From positions 7,377 through 71,376 of the forward strand of contig NZ_DAOKZA010000019.1 of assembly GCF_035325925.1 (NCBI RefSeq): 64,000 nt of DNA, in the 5' to 3' direction. Below, one piece after another: positions 36,034 through 44,682 of the stretch; the first letter of the stretch is position 1; every line of letters starts with the position of its first letter. A model generated the notes under the pieces. The model had not been told where the DNA came from. It saw nothing but the letters and a program-made list of their open reading frames with translations, and did no database searches. The translations under genes were made by a program, and so were the position numbers. The stretch is from Calidifontimicrobium sp035325925. GTDB taxonomy: Bacteria; Pseudomonadota; Gammaproteobacteria; Burkholderiales; Burkholderiaceae_C.

Positions 36034-37023
36034 TCACTCGACCTTGATCCCGGCTTCCTGGATGAACTTGCCGAACCGCGCGCGGTCGGCGTTCTGGCGG
36101 TCGATGAACTCCTGCCGGCTGGCGGCCATCACCTCGCCGCCGATGGTGCGGATCGCCTCCTGCACCTTCGGCGTGGCCAGCGCCTTGTTCACCTCGTCGT
36201 GCAGCCGCGCGACCAGCGCCGCCGGCGTGGCGCCCGGCGCGTAGACGCCGAAGACGGTGTCGGCGTCGAAGCCCGGATAGCCCGACTCGTCGAGCGTCGG
36301 GGTGTTCGGCAGTTGCGACGCGCGCTTCGGGCTGCCGACCGCGAGCAGCCTGAGCTTGCCCTCGGCGGCGTGCCTCAGCCCTGGGCCGGGGTCGAACATG
36401 AACTGCACCTGCCCGGCGAGCAGGTCGGTCAGCGCCGGCGCGGCGCCGCGGTACGGCACGTGCGTGGCCTGGAAGCCGGCCTGGCGCGCGAACATCTCGC
36501 CGGCCAGGTGCGGCGAACTGCCCTGCCCCGCCGAGCCGTAGCTGAGCCTGCCCGGGTTCGCCTTCGCGTAGGCGACGAACTCGGCGACGCTGTTGACCGG
36601 CAGCGTCGGGTGCACGGTCAGGTACACCAGCACGCGCGCCACCGACGCGACCGGCTGGAGGTCCTTCTCGGCGTCGAACGGCATCTGCTTGTAGATGAAC
36701 GGGTTGACCGTCATCGCGCCGCCGCTGCTCATCAGCAGCGTGTAGCCGTCGGCCGGCGACTTGGCGACCTGCTCGGCGCCGATGTTGCCGTTGGCGCCGG
36801 GCTTGTTCTCGACGACGACCTGCTGCCTGAGCGACTCGCTCATCGCCCCGGCGACGGCGCGGCCGATCACGTCGGCGGCGCCGCCTGGCGGGAAGTTGAC
36901 GACCAGCTTGATCGGCTTGTCGGGAAAGGTCTGCGCGGCCGCGGTGGCCGGCAGCGCGGCCGCGGCCAGCGCGCAGGCGAGCGCCAGCGCGTGGCGGCGG
37001 GTGGGGGTCGGGGCTCGGTGCAT
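36034..37023 (-). CDS. tripartite tricarboxylate transporter (Bug/TctC) substrate-binding protein
   Basis: 329 residues. Signal peptide cut after ATAAA, then FPDKPIKLVVNFPPGGAADVIGR, the standard Bug-family opening, and VENKPGANGNIGAE. These periplasmic proteins bind small carboxylates; Burkholderiales hold hundreds of them. GAGGAG lies 6 nt before ATG 37023. It sits between iorA and iorB and may bring an aromatic or aliphatic acid to that pathway; no TctA/TctB permease is beside it. Confidence 0.9.
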   Translation of the reverse strand: MHRAPTPTRRHALALACALAAAALPATAAAQTFPDKPIKLVVNFPPGGAADVIGRAVAGAMSESLRQQVVVENKPGANGNIGAEQVAKSPADGYTLLMSSGGAMTVNPFIYKQMPFDAEKDLQPVASVARVLVYLTVHPTLPVNSVAEFVAYAKANPGRLSYGSAGQGSSPHLAGEMFARQAGFQATHVPYRGAAPALTDLLAGQVQFMFDPGPGLRHAAEGKLRLLAVGSPKRASQLPNTPTLDESGYPGFDADTVFGVYAPGATPAALVARLHDEVNKALATPKVQEAIRTIGGEVMAASRQEFIDRQNADRARFGKFIQEAGIKVE

Positions 37024-37064
37024 CGTCGTCTCCTCGTTCGTCGGGGGTGTCGGGGCCCAGGGGA

Positions 37065-39215
37065 TCAGGCGGTCTGCAGCGCGCGCACGAACGGCGCGCG
37101 CAGCCGGTGCAGCAGCGTTTCGTACCACTTCGGGTGGCGCACGACCTCGGCTCGGTAGAACGACGGGCACAGCGTCGCCGCGTGCGCGTTCGCGCCGCAC
37201 AGGCCGCAGCCGACGCAGCCGTCGACCACGGTGGCCACCGGGTCGACCTTCAGCGTGTCGGGGTTGTCCTTCAGCGTCAGCGTCGGGCAGCCCGACAGGC
37301 GGATGCACGCGTGGTCGCCAGTGCACACGTCCTCGTCGACGCCGTACTTCACGCGCACGACGCGCTCGCCGCGGCGCAGCAGGTCGGCGACCCACGGCCT
37401 GACGCGGCGCTGGCGCTCGAGCTGGCACTCGCCGTCGGCGACGATCACCTTCAGCCCCGCGAACTCGGTGGTCAGCGCCTCGGCCAGCGTGCGGCGCATC
37501 GCGTCGACCTCGTAGCTGTGCACGGTGCGCAGCCACTGCACGCCCAGCCCCTGCAGCGTCTTCTCGATGGTCTGGTTCTTGTGCACCAGGCTCTGGTGCT
37601 TGTCGGCCACGGCGGCCTTCACCTCGTCGTCGGGCGTCGAGATGATGTCCTGCGTGCCGGTGGCCGAGGTGTAGCCGTTCTTCATGATCAGCAGCACCGC
37701 GTCGTCGCCATTGAACAGCGCCGACTGCACGCCGGTCAGCAGCCCGTTGTGCCAGAACCCGCCGTCGCCCATGATCGCGATCGAGCGGCGCTGCATCATC
37801 GGGCTGACGCCGGCGCGGCTGGCCAGGCTCATGCCGTAGCCGAGGATCGAGTGCCCCGAGCTGAACGGCTCGAAGGTGGCGAAGGCGTGGCAGCCGATGT
37901 CGGCGGCGACGTGCACGCGGCCGACCTCGCGCTGCGCGAGCTCGAGCGCCGAGAACACCGGCCGCTCGGGGCAGCCGACGCAGAACCCCGGCGGGCGCGG
38001 CGGCAACGCGCCGGCAGACTGCGCCACCTCGTCGCGGCGGCGCCGGTTGGCGTCGAGCCAGGCGCGCGCGGGCACCGCGTCGACCTGCGGCAGGTGCGCG
38101 TCGACGAAGCCCAGCAGCCCCTGCGCGACGGCCTCGACGGTGTACTCGCCGGCCGCCGGCCACAGGTCCTTGCCGTGCACCGGGGTCGGCACGCCAGCGC
38201 GGCGCAGCGCGGCGAGGATGTCCTTCTCGATGTACTCGGGGCTGCCCTCCTCGAGAACGCCGACCGCGCGCTTGCCGGCGCAGAACGCGACGATCTCGTC
38301 GGGCACCAGCGGGAAGGTCACGTTGAGCACCAGCAGCGGCACGCGGCTGGCGCCGAAGGCGTCGGCCAGCCCGAGTTGCTGCAGCGCGCGGATCGCCGCG
38401 TTGAACAGCCCCCCCTGCACGATCAGCCCGACGTCGGCCAGTTCGCCGTCGATGCGGTCGTTGAGGCGGTGCTCGGCGATGTAACGCTGCGCCGCCGGGA
38501 TGCGCTGCTCGACCTTGAGCTTCTCGTGGCGGAAGGTCACCGGCGGGTGTGCCAGGCGCATGTAGTCGAAGCCGGCCGGCTCATCGATGAGGTGGCGCGT
38601 CGAGCGCGCCGGCGCGACGTTGTCCTTGCACGCGAAGCGCCCGCGCACGTGGCAGGCACGGATGCGCAGTTCGAGGATCGCCGGCATGTTCGACGCCTCC
38701 GACAGCGCGAAGCCGTGTTCGACCATCCTCACCATCGCCGGCAGCTCGGGGCGCGGGTCGAGCAGCAGCATCGTGCTCTTCGCCGCGTAGGCGTGGGTGC
38801 GCTCCTGGATCACGCTGGCGCCCTCTCCGTAGTCCTCGCCGACGACGACCAGCGCGCCGCCGACCACGCCGGGCGACGCCAGGTTGCTCAGCGCGTCGGC
38901 GGCGACGTTGGTGCCGACGATCGACTTCCACGTCACCGCGCCGCGCAGCGGGTAGTGCAGGCTGGCGCCGAGCATCGCCGCGGCCGACGCCTCGTTGGCG
39001 CAGGCCTCGACGTGCACGCCCAGCGTGTCGACGTAGGGCCGCGCCTGCACCATCACGTCGAGCAGGTGCGACACCGGCGCGCCCTGGTAGCCGCCGATGT
39101 AGGCCACGCCCGACTGCAGCAGCGCCTTCGTGATCGCCAGGATGCCTTCGCCCTGGAAGGTCTCGCCGGCGCCCTTCTTCAGCTGCTCGATCTCTTCGGT
39201 GAACTGGACTTCCAC
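37065..39215 (-). CDS. iorA: indolepyruvate ferredoxin oxidoreductase alpha subunit
   Basis: 716 residues. The N-terminal pyrimidine-binding domain opens with FQGEGILAITKALLQSG and GGYQGAPVSHLLD. The TPP/Mg domain has IMGDGGFWHNGLLTGVQ and IMKNGYTSATG. Cys631, 637 and 643 and Cys667, 670, 673 and 683 form the C-terminal iron-sulfur region. It reduces ferredoxin while decarboxylating aryl pyruvates. The start is GTG 39215; another frame with ATG upstream is a shadow. Divergent from a LysR gene, with an inverted repeat between. This is the split form, unlike the fused 1,150-residue enzyme of many Burkholderiales. Confidence 0.92.
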   Translation of the reverse strand: MEVQFTEEIEQLKKGAGETFQGEGILAITKALLQSGVAYIGGYQGAPVSHLLDVMVQARPYVDTLGVHVEACANEASAAAMLGASLHYPLRGAVTWKSIVGTNVAADALSNLASPGVVGGALVVVGEDYGEGASVIQERTHAYAAKSTMLLLDPRPELPAMVRMVEHGFALSEASNMPAILELRIRACHVRGRFACKDNVAPARSTRHLIDEPAGFDYMRLAHPPVTFRHEKLKVEQRIPAAQRYIAEHRLNDRIDGELADVGLIVQGGLFNAAIRALQQLGLADAFGASRVPLLVLNVTFPLVPDEIVAFCAGKRAVGVLEEGSPEYIEKDILAALRRAGVPTPVHGKDLWPAAGEYTVEAVAQGLLGFVDAHLPQVDAVPARAWLDANRRRRDEVAQSAGALPPRPPGFCVGCPERPVFSALELAQREVGRVHVAADIGCHAFATFEPFSSGHSILGYGMSLASRAGVSPMMQRRSIAIMGDGGFWHNGLLTGVQSALFNGDDAVLLIMKNGYTSATGTQDIISTPDDEVKAAVADKHQSLVHKNQTIEKTLQGLGVQWLRTVHSYEVDAMRRTLAEALTTEFAGLKVIVADGECQLERQRRVRPWVADLLRRGERVVRVKYGVDEDVCTGDHACIRLSGCPTLTLKDNPDTLKVDPVATVVDGCVGCGLCGANAHAATLCPSFYRAEVVRHPKWYETLLHRLRAPFVRALQTA

Positions 39216-39245
39216 GCGCTGCGACGCCCTTGACGACGGTCAAAG

Positions 39246-39274
39246 GCATGACTCTAGGCGCCCAACCGTCATGC
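39246..39274. promoter_or_regulatory. inverted repeat, candidate LysR-type operator
   Basis: GCATGAC (39246-39252) and GTCATGC (39268-39274) are perfect inverted arms whose centres are 22 bases apart, two helical turns. Further GCATG-like words follow up to the LysR start. It lies between divergent iorA and the regulator gene, the usual site for a LysR operator. Confidence 0.5.
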
Positions 39275-39297
39275 GTCCATGCGATGCACCCACTATC

Positions 39298-39303
39298 TAT
39301 GAT
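39298..39303 (+). promoter_or_regulatory. -10-like TATGAT 7 nt upstream of the LysR gene
   Basis: TATGAT followed by 7 nt and ATG 39311 with no ribosome site, the same layout as at pth and nadK. It would give a leaderless mRNA starting at or next to ATG. Confidence 0.4.
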
Positions 39304-39310
39304 TCACGGC

Positions 39311-40237
39311 ATGCATATTCGAGACCTCGACCTGAACCTGCTGCACGTGTTCCAGGCCGTGCACGAAGCGCGCAACGTCAGCCGCGCCGCCGAGCGGCTC
39401 GGGTTGTCGCAGCCGGCCGCCAGCCACGCGCTGACGCGGCTGCGCCTGGCGCTGCGCGACCCGCTGTTCGTGCGCGCGGCAGGCGGCGTCGCGCCGACAC
39501 CCAGGGCGCAGCAGTTCGCGCGCCAGGTCGACGCCGCACTGCGCCTGCTCGACGCGGCGGTCCACGAGGTCGACGCCTTCGACCCTTCGCGCTCGCGCCG
39601 CCGCTTCACGCTGCACCTGAGCGACATCGGCGCCGACGAGTTCCTGCCGCTGCTGATGGCCGAGGTCGGCGCGCAGGCGCCGGGGGTGCAGGTCGAGGCG
39701 GTGCAGCTCGACCCCGGCACGATCGGCGCGGCGCTCGAGGAGGGGCGGCTCGACCTGGCGTTCGGCTACCTGCCGGCGCTGGTGGGCACCGAGCACGCGC
39801 CGCTGCTCGAGGAGCGCTACGTCGTGCTGCTGCGCCGCGGCCACCCGCTGGCGGCCAAGCTCACCGACCGCGCCGCGCTCGAGCGGCTGGACTTCATCGT
39901 CGTCAGGAGCCACGCCGAGCCGGCACGTGCGCTGCACATGCTCGGTCTCGAGCCGCGCATCCGGCTGGCGCTGCCGCACTTCATGGTCGTGCCGACGATC
40001 CTCGCGGCCACGGACCTGGCGGTGATCCTGCCGCTGCGCCCGGCGCTGCGCTTCGCGCGCCTGCACCCGTTGCAGGTCGTCGAGCCGGACCTCGGGCTGC
40101 CGCCGTTCACGGTGTCGATGCACTGGCACTGGCGCTTCCAGCACGACAGCGCCCACCGCTGGCTGCGCGGCATCGCGCAGGCGATGCAGCTGCCCGTGGT
40201 CAGTCCGCCAGCTCGCCCCAGGGCAGCAGCAGCGTGA
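39311..40237 (+). CDS. LysR family transcription regulator
   Basis: 308 residues from ATG 39311 (MHIRDLDLNLLHVF). The winged helix is SRAAERLGLSQPAASHALTRLR, followed by a linker helix and a type 2 periplasmic-binding-like effector domain, of the NodD/PcaQ-like class in style (LHLSDIGADEFLPLL). It is divergent from iorA and likely regulates the ior genes in response to an aromatic acid. Its last 38 bases overlap the convergent wax ester synthase gene, and the tail (PPARPRAAAA) is encoded by that overlap. Confidence 0.9.
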   Translation: MHIRDLDLNLLHVFQAVHEARNVSRAAERLGLSQPAASHALTRLRLALRDPLFVRAAGGVAPTPRAQQFARQVDAALRLLDAAVHEVDAFDPSRSRRRFTLHLSDIGADEFLPLLMAEVGAQAPGVQVEAVQLDPGTIGAALEEGRLDLAFGYLPALVGTEHAPLLEERYVVLLRRGHPLAAKLTDRAALERLDFIVVRSHAEPARALHMLGLEPRIRLALPHFMVVPTILAATDLAVILPLRPALRFARLHPLQVVEPDLGLPPFTVSMHWHWRFQHDSAHRWLRGIAQAMQLPVVSPPARPRAAAA

Positions 40238-41630
40238 TCCACAGCAGCTTCTCGAACTCGGGGCCGAAGCGGTCGATGATCCTCTGCGGCTCGGCGCACA
40301 GCTTCTTGTCGGTGATCAGCCCGAACTGCACGCCGCCGGCGTAGCTGAGGATCGACACGCCCATGCCGATGTGCCCCGACTGCGGCACCCAGAACATGTT
40401 CTGCCGCAGCGTCGAGCCGCAGAACTTCAGCGGTTCGCGCGGGCCCGGGACGTTGGTCATCACCGCGGTGGTCTTCTTCGCGAACAGGTTCGTGATGAAG
40501 TCCTGCGCCGGCTTGACCAGCAGCCCGCTGGCCGCGAGGATGGCGAACGCCAGCAGCGGCTGGTAGCTGCCCTTCAGTTCGGCCATGCGCGCGCGCACCG
40601 CGTAGACGCGCTCGACCGGGTTGGCGATACCGATCGGCAGCACCAGCGGCACCAGCCCGAAGCGGTTGCCCAGCTGGTGCGCCTGTTCGGCCGGACGCAG
40701 GTTGACCGGCACCAGCGCGCGGATCTCCTTGCCGGCGGGGTCGTCGCCGACCTCGCGCAGGTACTCGCCGATCGCGCCGGCCACGCACGACAGCAGCACG
40801 TCGTTGACCGAGCAGTTCAGCGCCTTGCCGATCGCCTTGACGTCGTCCAGCGGCAGCGGCTCGCACCACGCGACGCGCTTGATGCCCACCGGACGGCCCT
40901 TGAGCCGCGTCTTCGAGTCGTCGGGCATCAGCGCCAGCGCCGCGGCATCGCTGACCACCTGCATGCCGGCACGCGCCATGTCGAGCGAGCCGGCCAGCGG
41001 GCGCTGCGGGTTCGACAGCATCTCGATCGACCTGACCACGCCCTCGCCGTACATGCCGATCGCCTTGACCGTCAGGTCGGTCAGCGGGCGCACCACCGCG
41101 TCGGCGAGCCAGTCGCCGTCGTGGCCGTGCTCGCGGTGCTCGCGGCGCCGCGGCGGCGCGTGCCCGCCGTCGGTGATCGAGTGCAGCACCGACATCAGCG
41201 CGATGCCGTCGGCGATGCAGTGGTGGATGCGGATGATCACCGCGCTGCCGCCCTCGTAGTCGTCGATCAGGTGCCAGTGCCACAGCGGATGCTCGCGATC
41301 CAGCGGCGTGGTCGCCAGCTCGGCGGCGCGCGCCTGCAGCGCCTGGCGCTGGCTGCGCCCGCGCTGCGGCGCGAGCCGTTCGCGGCTGACGTGGCGCTCG
41401 ACGTCGAAGTTCTCGTCCTCGACCCACAGGTAGCCCAGCGCGTCCTCGACCACCTTCTGGCGGAAGCGCGGGTAGCGCAGCATCGTGTGGCGCAGCCGCT
41501 CGCACAGCGCCTCGTAGCCGACCGCCGGCGTGAGCAGCCAGATGCCGGTGATCACCATCAGGTTGACGTCGCTGTCCATGCGCAGCCACGCGGTATCGAC
41601 GCGCGACATGCGCTCGGCGGCGCTGGACAT
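40200..41630 (-). CDS. wax ester synthase / acyl-CoA:diacylglycerol acyltransferase (WS/DGAT)
   Basis: 476 residues. The active-site motif HHCIADG has His136, His137 and Asp141. LPVNLRP-like VPVNLRPAEQAHQLGNRFG and TNVPGPREPLKFCGS are further WS/DGAT signatures. It joins acyl-CoA to fatty alcohol or diacylglycerol, forming storage lipid at the membrane. ATG 41630 has GAGGAG 6 nt upstream; the longer frame overlaps the divergent gene. Divergent from an acyl-CoA-binding protein gene, which makes functional sense. Confidence 0.92.
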   Translation of the reverse strand: MSSAAERMSRVDTAWLRMDSDVNLMVITGIWLLTPAVGYEALCERLRHTMLRYPRFRQKVVEDALGYLWVEDENFDVERHVSRERLAPQRGRSQRQALQARAAELATTPLDREHPLWHWHLIDDYEGGSAVIIRIHHCIADGIALMSVLHSITDGGHAPPRRREHREHGHDGDWLADAVVRPLTDLTVKAIGMYGEGVVRSIEMLSNPQRPLAGSLDMARAGMQVVSDAAALALMPDDSKTRLKGRPVGIKRVAWCEPLPLDDVKAIGKALNCSVNDVLLSCVAGAIGEYLREVGDDPAGKEIRALVPVNLRPAEQAHQLGNRFGLVPLVLPIGIANPVERVYAVRARMAELKGSYQPLLAFAILAASGLLVKPAQDFITNLFAKKTTAVMTNVPGPREPLKFCGSTLRQNMFWVPQSGHIGMGVSILSYAGGVQFGLITDKKLCAEPQRIIDRFGPEFEKLLWITLLLPWGELAD

Positions 41631-41724
41631 GGGGATCTCCTCGACGGCGGGTGGTGGGGCGCGGCGACGATGCTGGTTAACATCGACCGCGTCAACTGTC
41701 ATTTTCACCCACCGGAGACCCGCG
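41631..41724. promoter_or_regulatory. divergent control region between WS/DGAT and acyl-CoA-binding protein
   Basis: The 94-nt spacer holds an AT-richer core with GTTAAC near 41677 and TTGACG on the minus strand (41695 to 41690), a good -35 for the WS/DGAT side; its -10 is poor. On the plus side GGAG precedes ATG 41725. Shared control of both genes is plausible. Confidence 0.35.
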
Positions 41725-41979
41725 ATGGCCGACCTCAAGTCCCGCTTCGAACAGGCCGTGGCCGACAGCAAGCAGCTGCCCGAGAAGCCCGACAACGCGA
41801 CGCTGCTGCAGATCTACTCGCTGTACAAGCAGGCCACCGAAGGCGACGTGCAGGGCAGGCGCCCCGGCTTCACCGACATGGTCGGGCGCGCCAAGTGGGA
41901 CGCCTGGGACGGCCAGAAGGGCAAGGACGCGAACACGGCGATGCAGGAGTACGTCGACCTCATCGAATCGCTGAAGTGA
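41725..41979 (+). CDS. acyl-CoA-binding protein
   Basis: 84 residues, the classic four-helix ACBP: FEQAVADSKQLPEKPDNATLL, LYKQATEGDVQGRRPGF and AKWDAWDGQKGKDANTAMQEYV. It binds long-chain acyl-CoA in the cytosol and can hand it to acyltransferases; the divergent neighbour is such an enzyme. Rare among bacteria but known in Burkholderiales. GGAG lies 8 nt before ATG. Confidence 0.95.
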   Translation: MADLKSRFEQAVADSKQLPEKPDNATLLQIYSLYKQATEGDVQGRRPGFTDMVGRAKWDAWDGQKGKDANTAMQEYVDLIESLK

Positions 41980-42060
41980 CCCCCCGCAGCGCCTTCGACG
42001 CCTTCCTCCCCACGGGGCAGCGCCGGCGGACCGGCGACGCCGGCTCCGCGGCGGTCGCCC
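41980..42060 (+). repeat. dispersed GC-rich palindromic element, copy C (diverged)
   Basis: Begins at the stop codon of the acyl-CoA-binding protein gene with CCCCCCGCAGCGCCTTCG, then ACGCC, and continues with GGACCGGCGACGCCGG and CCGCGGC. Both palindromes are recognisable but carry changes compared with copies A and B. Confidence 0.45.
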
Positions 42061-42108
42061 GAGAGATCGCGGGTCGCGGCTGGCGCGCGCCGCGGCGGAG
42101 CCGCTGAA

Positions 42109-43155
42109 GTGGCTGCCGTCTCGATCGACCTGCGCAGCGACACGGTCACGCGGCCGACGCCTGCGATGCGCGCCGCGATGGCCGCCGCCGAGGTCGGCGA
42201 CGACCAGTACGGCGAGGACCCGACGACCACGCGGCTGCAGCACGAGGTGGCTGCGCTGCTCGGCAAGGAGGCCGCGCTGTGGCTGCCGTCGGGCACGATG
42301 GCCAACCAGGTCGCGCTGCGCACGCTCACGCGCCCCGGCGACGAGGTGGTCGCCGCGCGCGAGAGCCACGTCGGCTGGCACGAGGCCGGCGGCGCGGCGG
42401 CCAACGCCGGCGTGCAGCTGGTCGAGGTCGGCCGCGGCGGCGTGTTCGACGCCGACGACCTCGACGCCGCGATCAAGCCGGCGAGCCTGCCGGTGTTCGC
42501 GCCGACCACGCTGGTCACCGTCGAGAACACGCACAACCGCACCGGTGGCGTCGTGTTCGACCAGCGCGAGGTCGTGCGCCTGTGCGAGCGCGCCCGCGCG
42601 CGCGGCCTGGCGACCTACCTCGACGGCGCGCGGCTGTGGAACGCCGCGGTGGCCAGCGGTCGCCCCGAAGCCGAGCTCGCCGCACCGTTCGACCTCGTCG
42701 GCGTCGCGTTCTCGAAGGGACTGGGCGCGCCGGGCGGGTCGCTGCTGGCCGGACGGCGCGAGCTGATCGACGCCGCGACGCGCCACCGGCGCCGCTTCGG
42801 CGGCGCGATGCGCCAGACCGGGCACTACGCCGCGGCGGCGCTGCACGGCGTCGCGCACCACCGCGAGCGGCTGGCCGAGGACCACGCCCACGCGCGTCGG
42901 CTGGCCGAAGCGCTCGCCGGCTGCCCGGCGGTGCGGCTCGACCTGGCCACGGTGCAGACGAACATCGTCGTGTTCCACCTCGCGCCCGAAGGCCCCGACG
43001 CAGCGACGCTGGTCGCGCGCTCGCGCGACGCCGGCGTGCTGCTCAACGCGTTCGGCGCGCGCACCGTGCGCGCGGTGACGCACCTGGACGTGACGCGCGA
43101 GCAGGTCGACCGCGCCGCGGCGACGCTGCTGCGGCTGCTCGCTCCGGCGGGCTGA
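42109..43155 (+). CDS. ltaE: low-specificity L-threonine aldolase
   Basis: 348 residues, fold-type I PLP enzyme that splits threonine or allo-threonine to glycine and acetaldehyde. IDLRSDTVTRPTPAMRAAM and GDDQYGEDPT start the protein; TYLDGARLWNA binds the cofactor ring and the Lys is in FSKGLGAPGGSLLAG. Start is GTG 42109 with GGAG about 9 nt upstream. Transcribed alone or with the gene before it, across a dispersed palindromic element. Confidence 0.93.
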   Translation: MAAVSIDLRSDTVTRPTPAMRAAMAAAEVGDDQYGEDPTTTRLQHEVAALLGKEAALWLPSGTMANQVALRTLTRPGDEVVAARESHVGWHEAGGAAANAGVQLVEVGRGGVFDADDLDAAIKPASLPVFAPTTLVTVENTHNRTGGVVFDQREVVRLCERARARGLATYLDGARLWNAAVASGRPEAELAAPFDLVGVAFSKGLGAPGGSLLAGRRELIDAATRHRRRFGGAMRQTGHYAAAALHGVAHHRERLAEDHAHARRLAEALAGCPAVRLDLATVQTNIVVFHLAPEGPDAATLVARSRDAGVLLNAFGARTVRAVTHLDVTREQVDRAAATLLRLLAPAG

Positions 43156-43181
43156 CCCCCCGCGCGAGCGGGCGCCGGCAC

Positions 43182-43574
43182 TCAGCCGGCCTTGCGCTTC
43201 GTGCCGGCCGCCTTGCCGTTGGCGGCCTTGGGCGCCGACTTGCCGGCGGCCTTCGCCGCGACCTTGGCGTTCGCCCCCTTGGTCGGTTTCGCCAGCAGCG
43301 CGTCGAGGTTCTTCTCGATCTCGGTCTCGATCGTCTTGCTGAAGGCGCCGAGCAGGAAGCCGAGCTTGGCCTGCAGGTCGAAGTGGTCGGGCGCGACGAT
43401 CAGCTGCCCGTGCACGCCGCTGCGGTTGAACTCGACGGTGTCGCCGAACTCGCCCTCGATCACCGTGCACGCCATGCCGAACTTGGACTCGGCCTCCTCG
43501 GCCCAGCGCCACGCCACCTTGCGTGCGCCTTCGAGGCCCAGGTCGTGCTCGCGGTGGATGCGGATCTCGGACAC
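43182..43574 (-). CDS. polyhydroxyalkanoic acid system family protein
   Basis: 130 residues from GTG 43574, which has GGAG at a spacing of 8; a GTG at 43601 would overlap the upstream gene and lacks a ribosome site. The domain (IRIHREHDLGLEGARKVAWRWAEEAE, then GVHGQLIVAPDHFDLQAKLGFLLGAF) is the PHA-granule-associated regulatory type. The last 35 residues are Lys/Ala-rich like phasin or histone-like tails. Likely linked to storage granules; precise role unknown. Confidence 0.82.
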   Translation of the reverse strand: MSEIRIHREHDLGLEGARKVAWRWAEEAESKFGMACTVIEGEFGDTVEFNRSGVHGQLIVAPDHFDLQAKLGFLLGAFSKTIETEIEKNLDALLAKPTKGANAKVAAKAAGKSAPKAANGKAAGTKRKAG

Positions 43575-43587
43575 TTCGACGACTCCA

Positions 43588-44682
43588 TCAGGGAATGGCA
43601 CGCAGTGTCGCGTGGCGCTCGGCCTTCGGCAAGTCGGCCAGCCGGCGCACCTCGGCGTAGAAGCGGGCGAAGTCGCCGCCGCTGCGCTCGAACAGCCGCT
43701 CGAAGGCCGGCGCGAACTCGGTGTACGCCGCCTGCACGCCCAACGCCGCGTTGTTGGCGCGCGCGAACCAGGCGTCGTAGCCGGCGAAGCCGCCCCACGC
43801 GTCGCGCTTCAGGCGTTCGTGGTCGGCGCGCAGGCGCGCGAACAGCTCGGCCTTCGCGGCGCGCTTGGCGTCGTCGGGCCGGTCGCTCGCGTACACCGCC
43901 TCGAGCTCGCGGCGCGCCGCCAGCGTCAGCGCGCGGAACTGGCGTCGTCGCGCGTCGAGCGCCGCGTACTCGGCGCGCGCGGCGTCGCCGGCGTGGCGCT
44001 CGAGCCAGCGCGCGCCGCCGATGCGCTCGACCGCGGTGGCGAACGACTCGTTGAACGCCGTGTCGTCGTCGACGTAGACGACGTGGTGCGCCAGTTCGTG
44101 GAACAGCAGCCGCGCCAGCTCGCCCTCGGGCCAGCCGACGAAGGTCGACAGCAGCGGGTCGCCGCCGAGCCACTCGAGCTTGCCCAGCGTCGAGTACGCC
44201 GGCACCGGGTAGACCAGCACCTCCCAGCCCTGCTCGCGCAACTGCCGCGCCATCGCGTCGGCGGCGGCGCGGTCGTAGTAGCCACGGTAGCCGACGCAGC
44301 CGACTACCGCGAAGCACCAGGTCTTGAGCTGCAGCGACAGCTCGGGCGCGGCGACGACGTTCCACACCGCGGCCGGGCGCCGCAGGTCGGCGTAGCGGCG
44401 GTAGCTGCGCGTGTCGGGCAGCTGCAGTTCGTCGACCGCGAAGCGGCGCAGCCGCTGCGCCAGCGCGAGCCGCTCGCGCAGCGCCGCCGGCGTGGCCTCG
44501 TCGGCAACCAGTTCGGCCACCGGGCGCGCGCGCTGCACCAGGTCCAGGTGGCCGCGCACCGACTGCGCGTAGTAGCCGACGCTGCTGCAGCCCGCGCCCA
44601 GGCACAGCGCACCCAGCGCCAGCGCCCCGATGAGCAGCGACGACGCGGCCAAGATCGCGGCGATGCGGGCGGCGCGGCGCAT
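43588..44682 (-). CDS. putative zinc aminopeptidase, lipoprotein
   Basis: 364 residues. Signal peptide with lipobox LGAGC gives a lipoprotein. Zinc motif HELAHH within LARLLFHELAHHVVYVDDDTAFNESFAT is the mark of the DUF2265 putative aminopeptidase family. ATG 44682 overlaps the stop of the molybdopterin enzyme gene as TGATG. Substrate unknown; periplasmic location is inferred from the lipobox. Confidence 0.85.
   Translation of the reverse strand: MRRAARIAAILAASSLLIGALALGALCLGAGCSSVGYYAQSVRGHLDLVQRARPVAELVADEATPAALRERLALAQRLRRFAVDELQLPDTRSYRRYADLRRPAAVWNVVAAPELSLQLKTWCFAVVGCVGYRGYYDRAAADAMARQLREQGWEVLVYPVPAYSTLGKLEWLGGDPLLSTFVGWPEGELARLLFHELAHHVVYVDDDTAFNESFATAVERIGGARWLERHAGDAARAEYAALDARRRQFRALTLAARRELEAVYASDRPDDAKRAAKAELFARLRADHERLKRDAWGGFAGYDAWFARANNAALGVQAAYTEFAPAFERLFERSGGDFARFYAEVRRLADLPKAERHATLRAIP

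Noticed and set aside
34327..37158. 943-codon plus-strand frame opposite iorB and the TctC-type gene
   Set aside because: Low-complexity Arg/Gly/Val product antisense to recognised genes.
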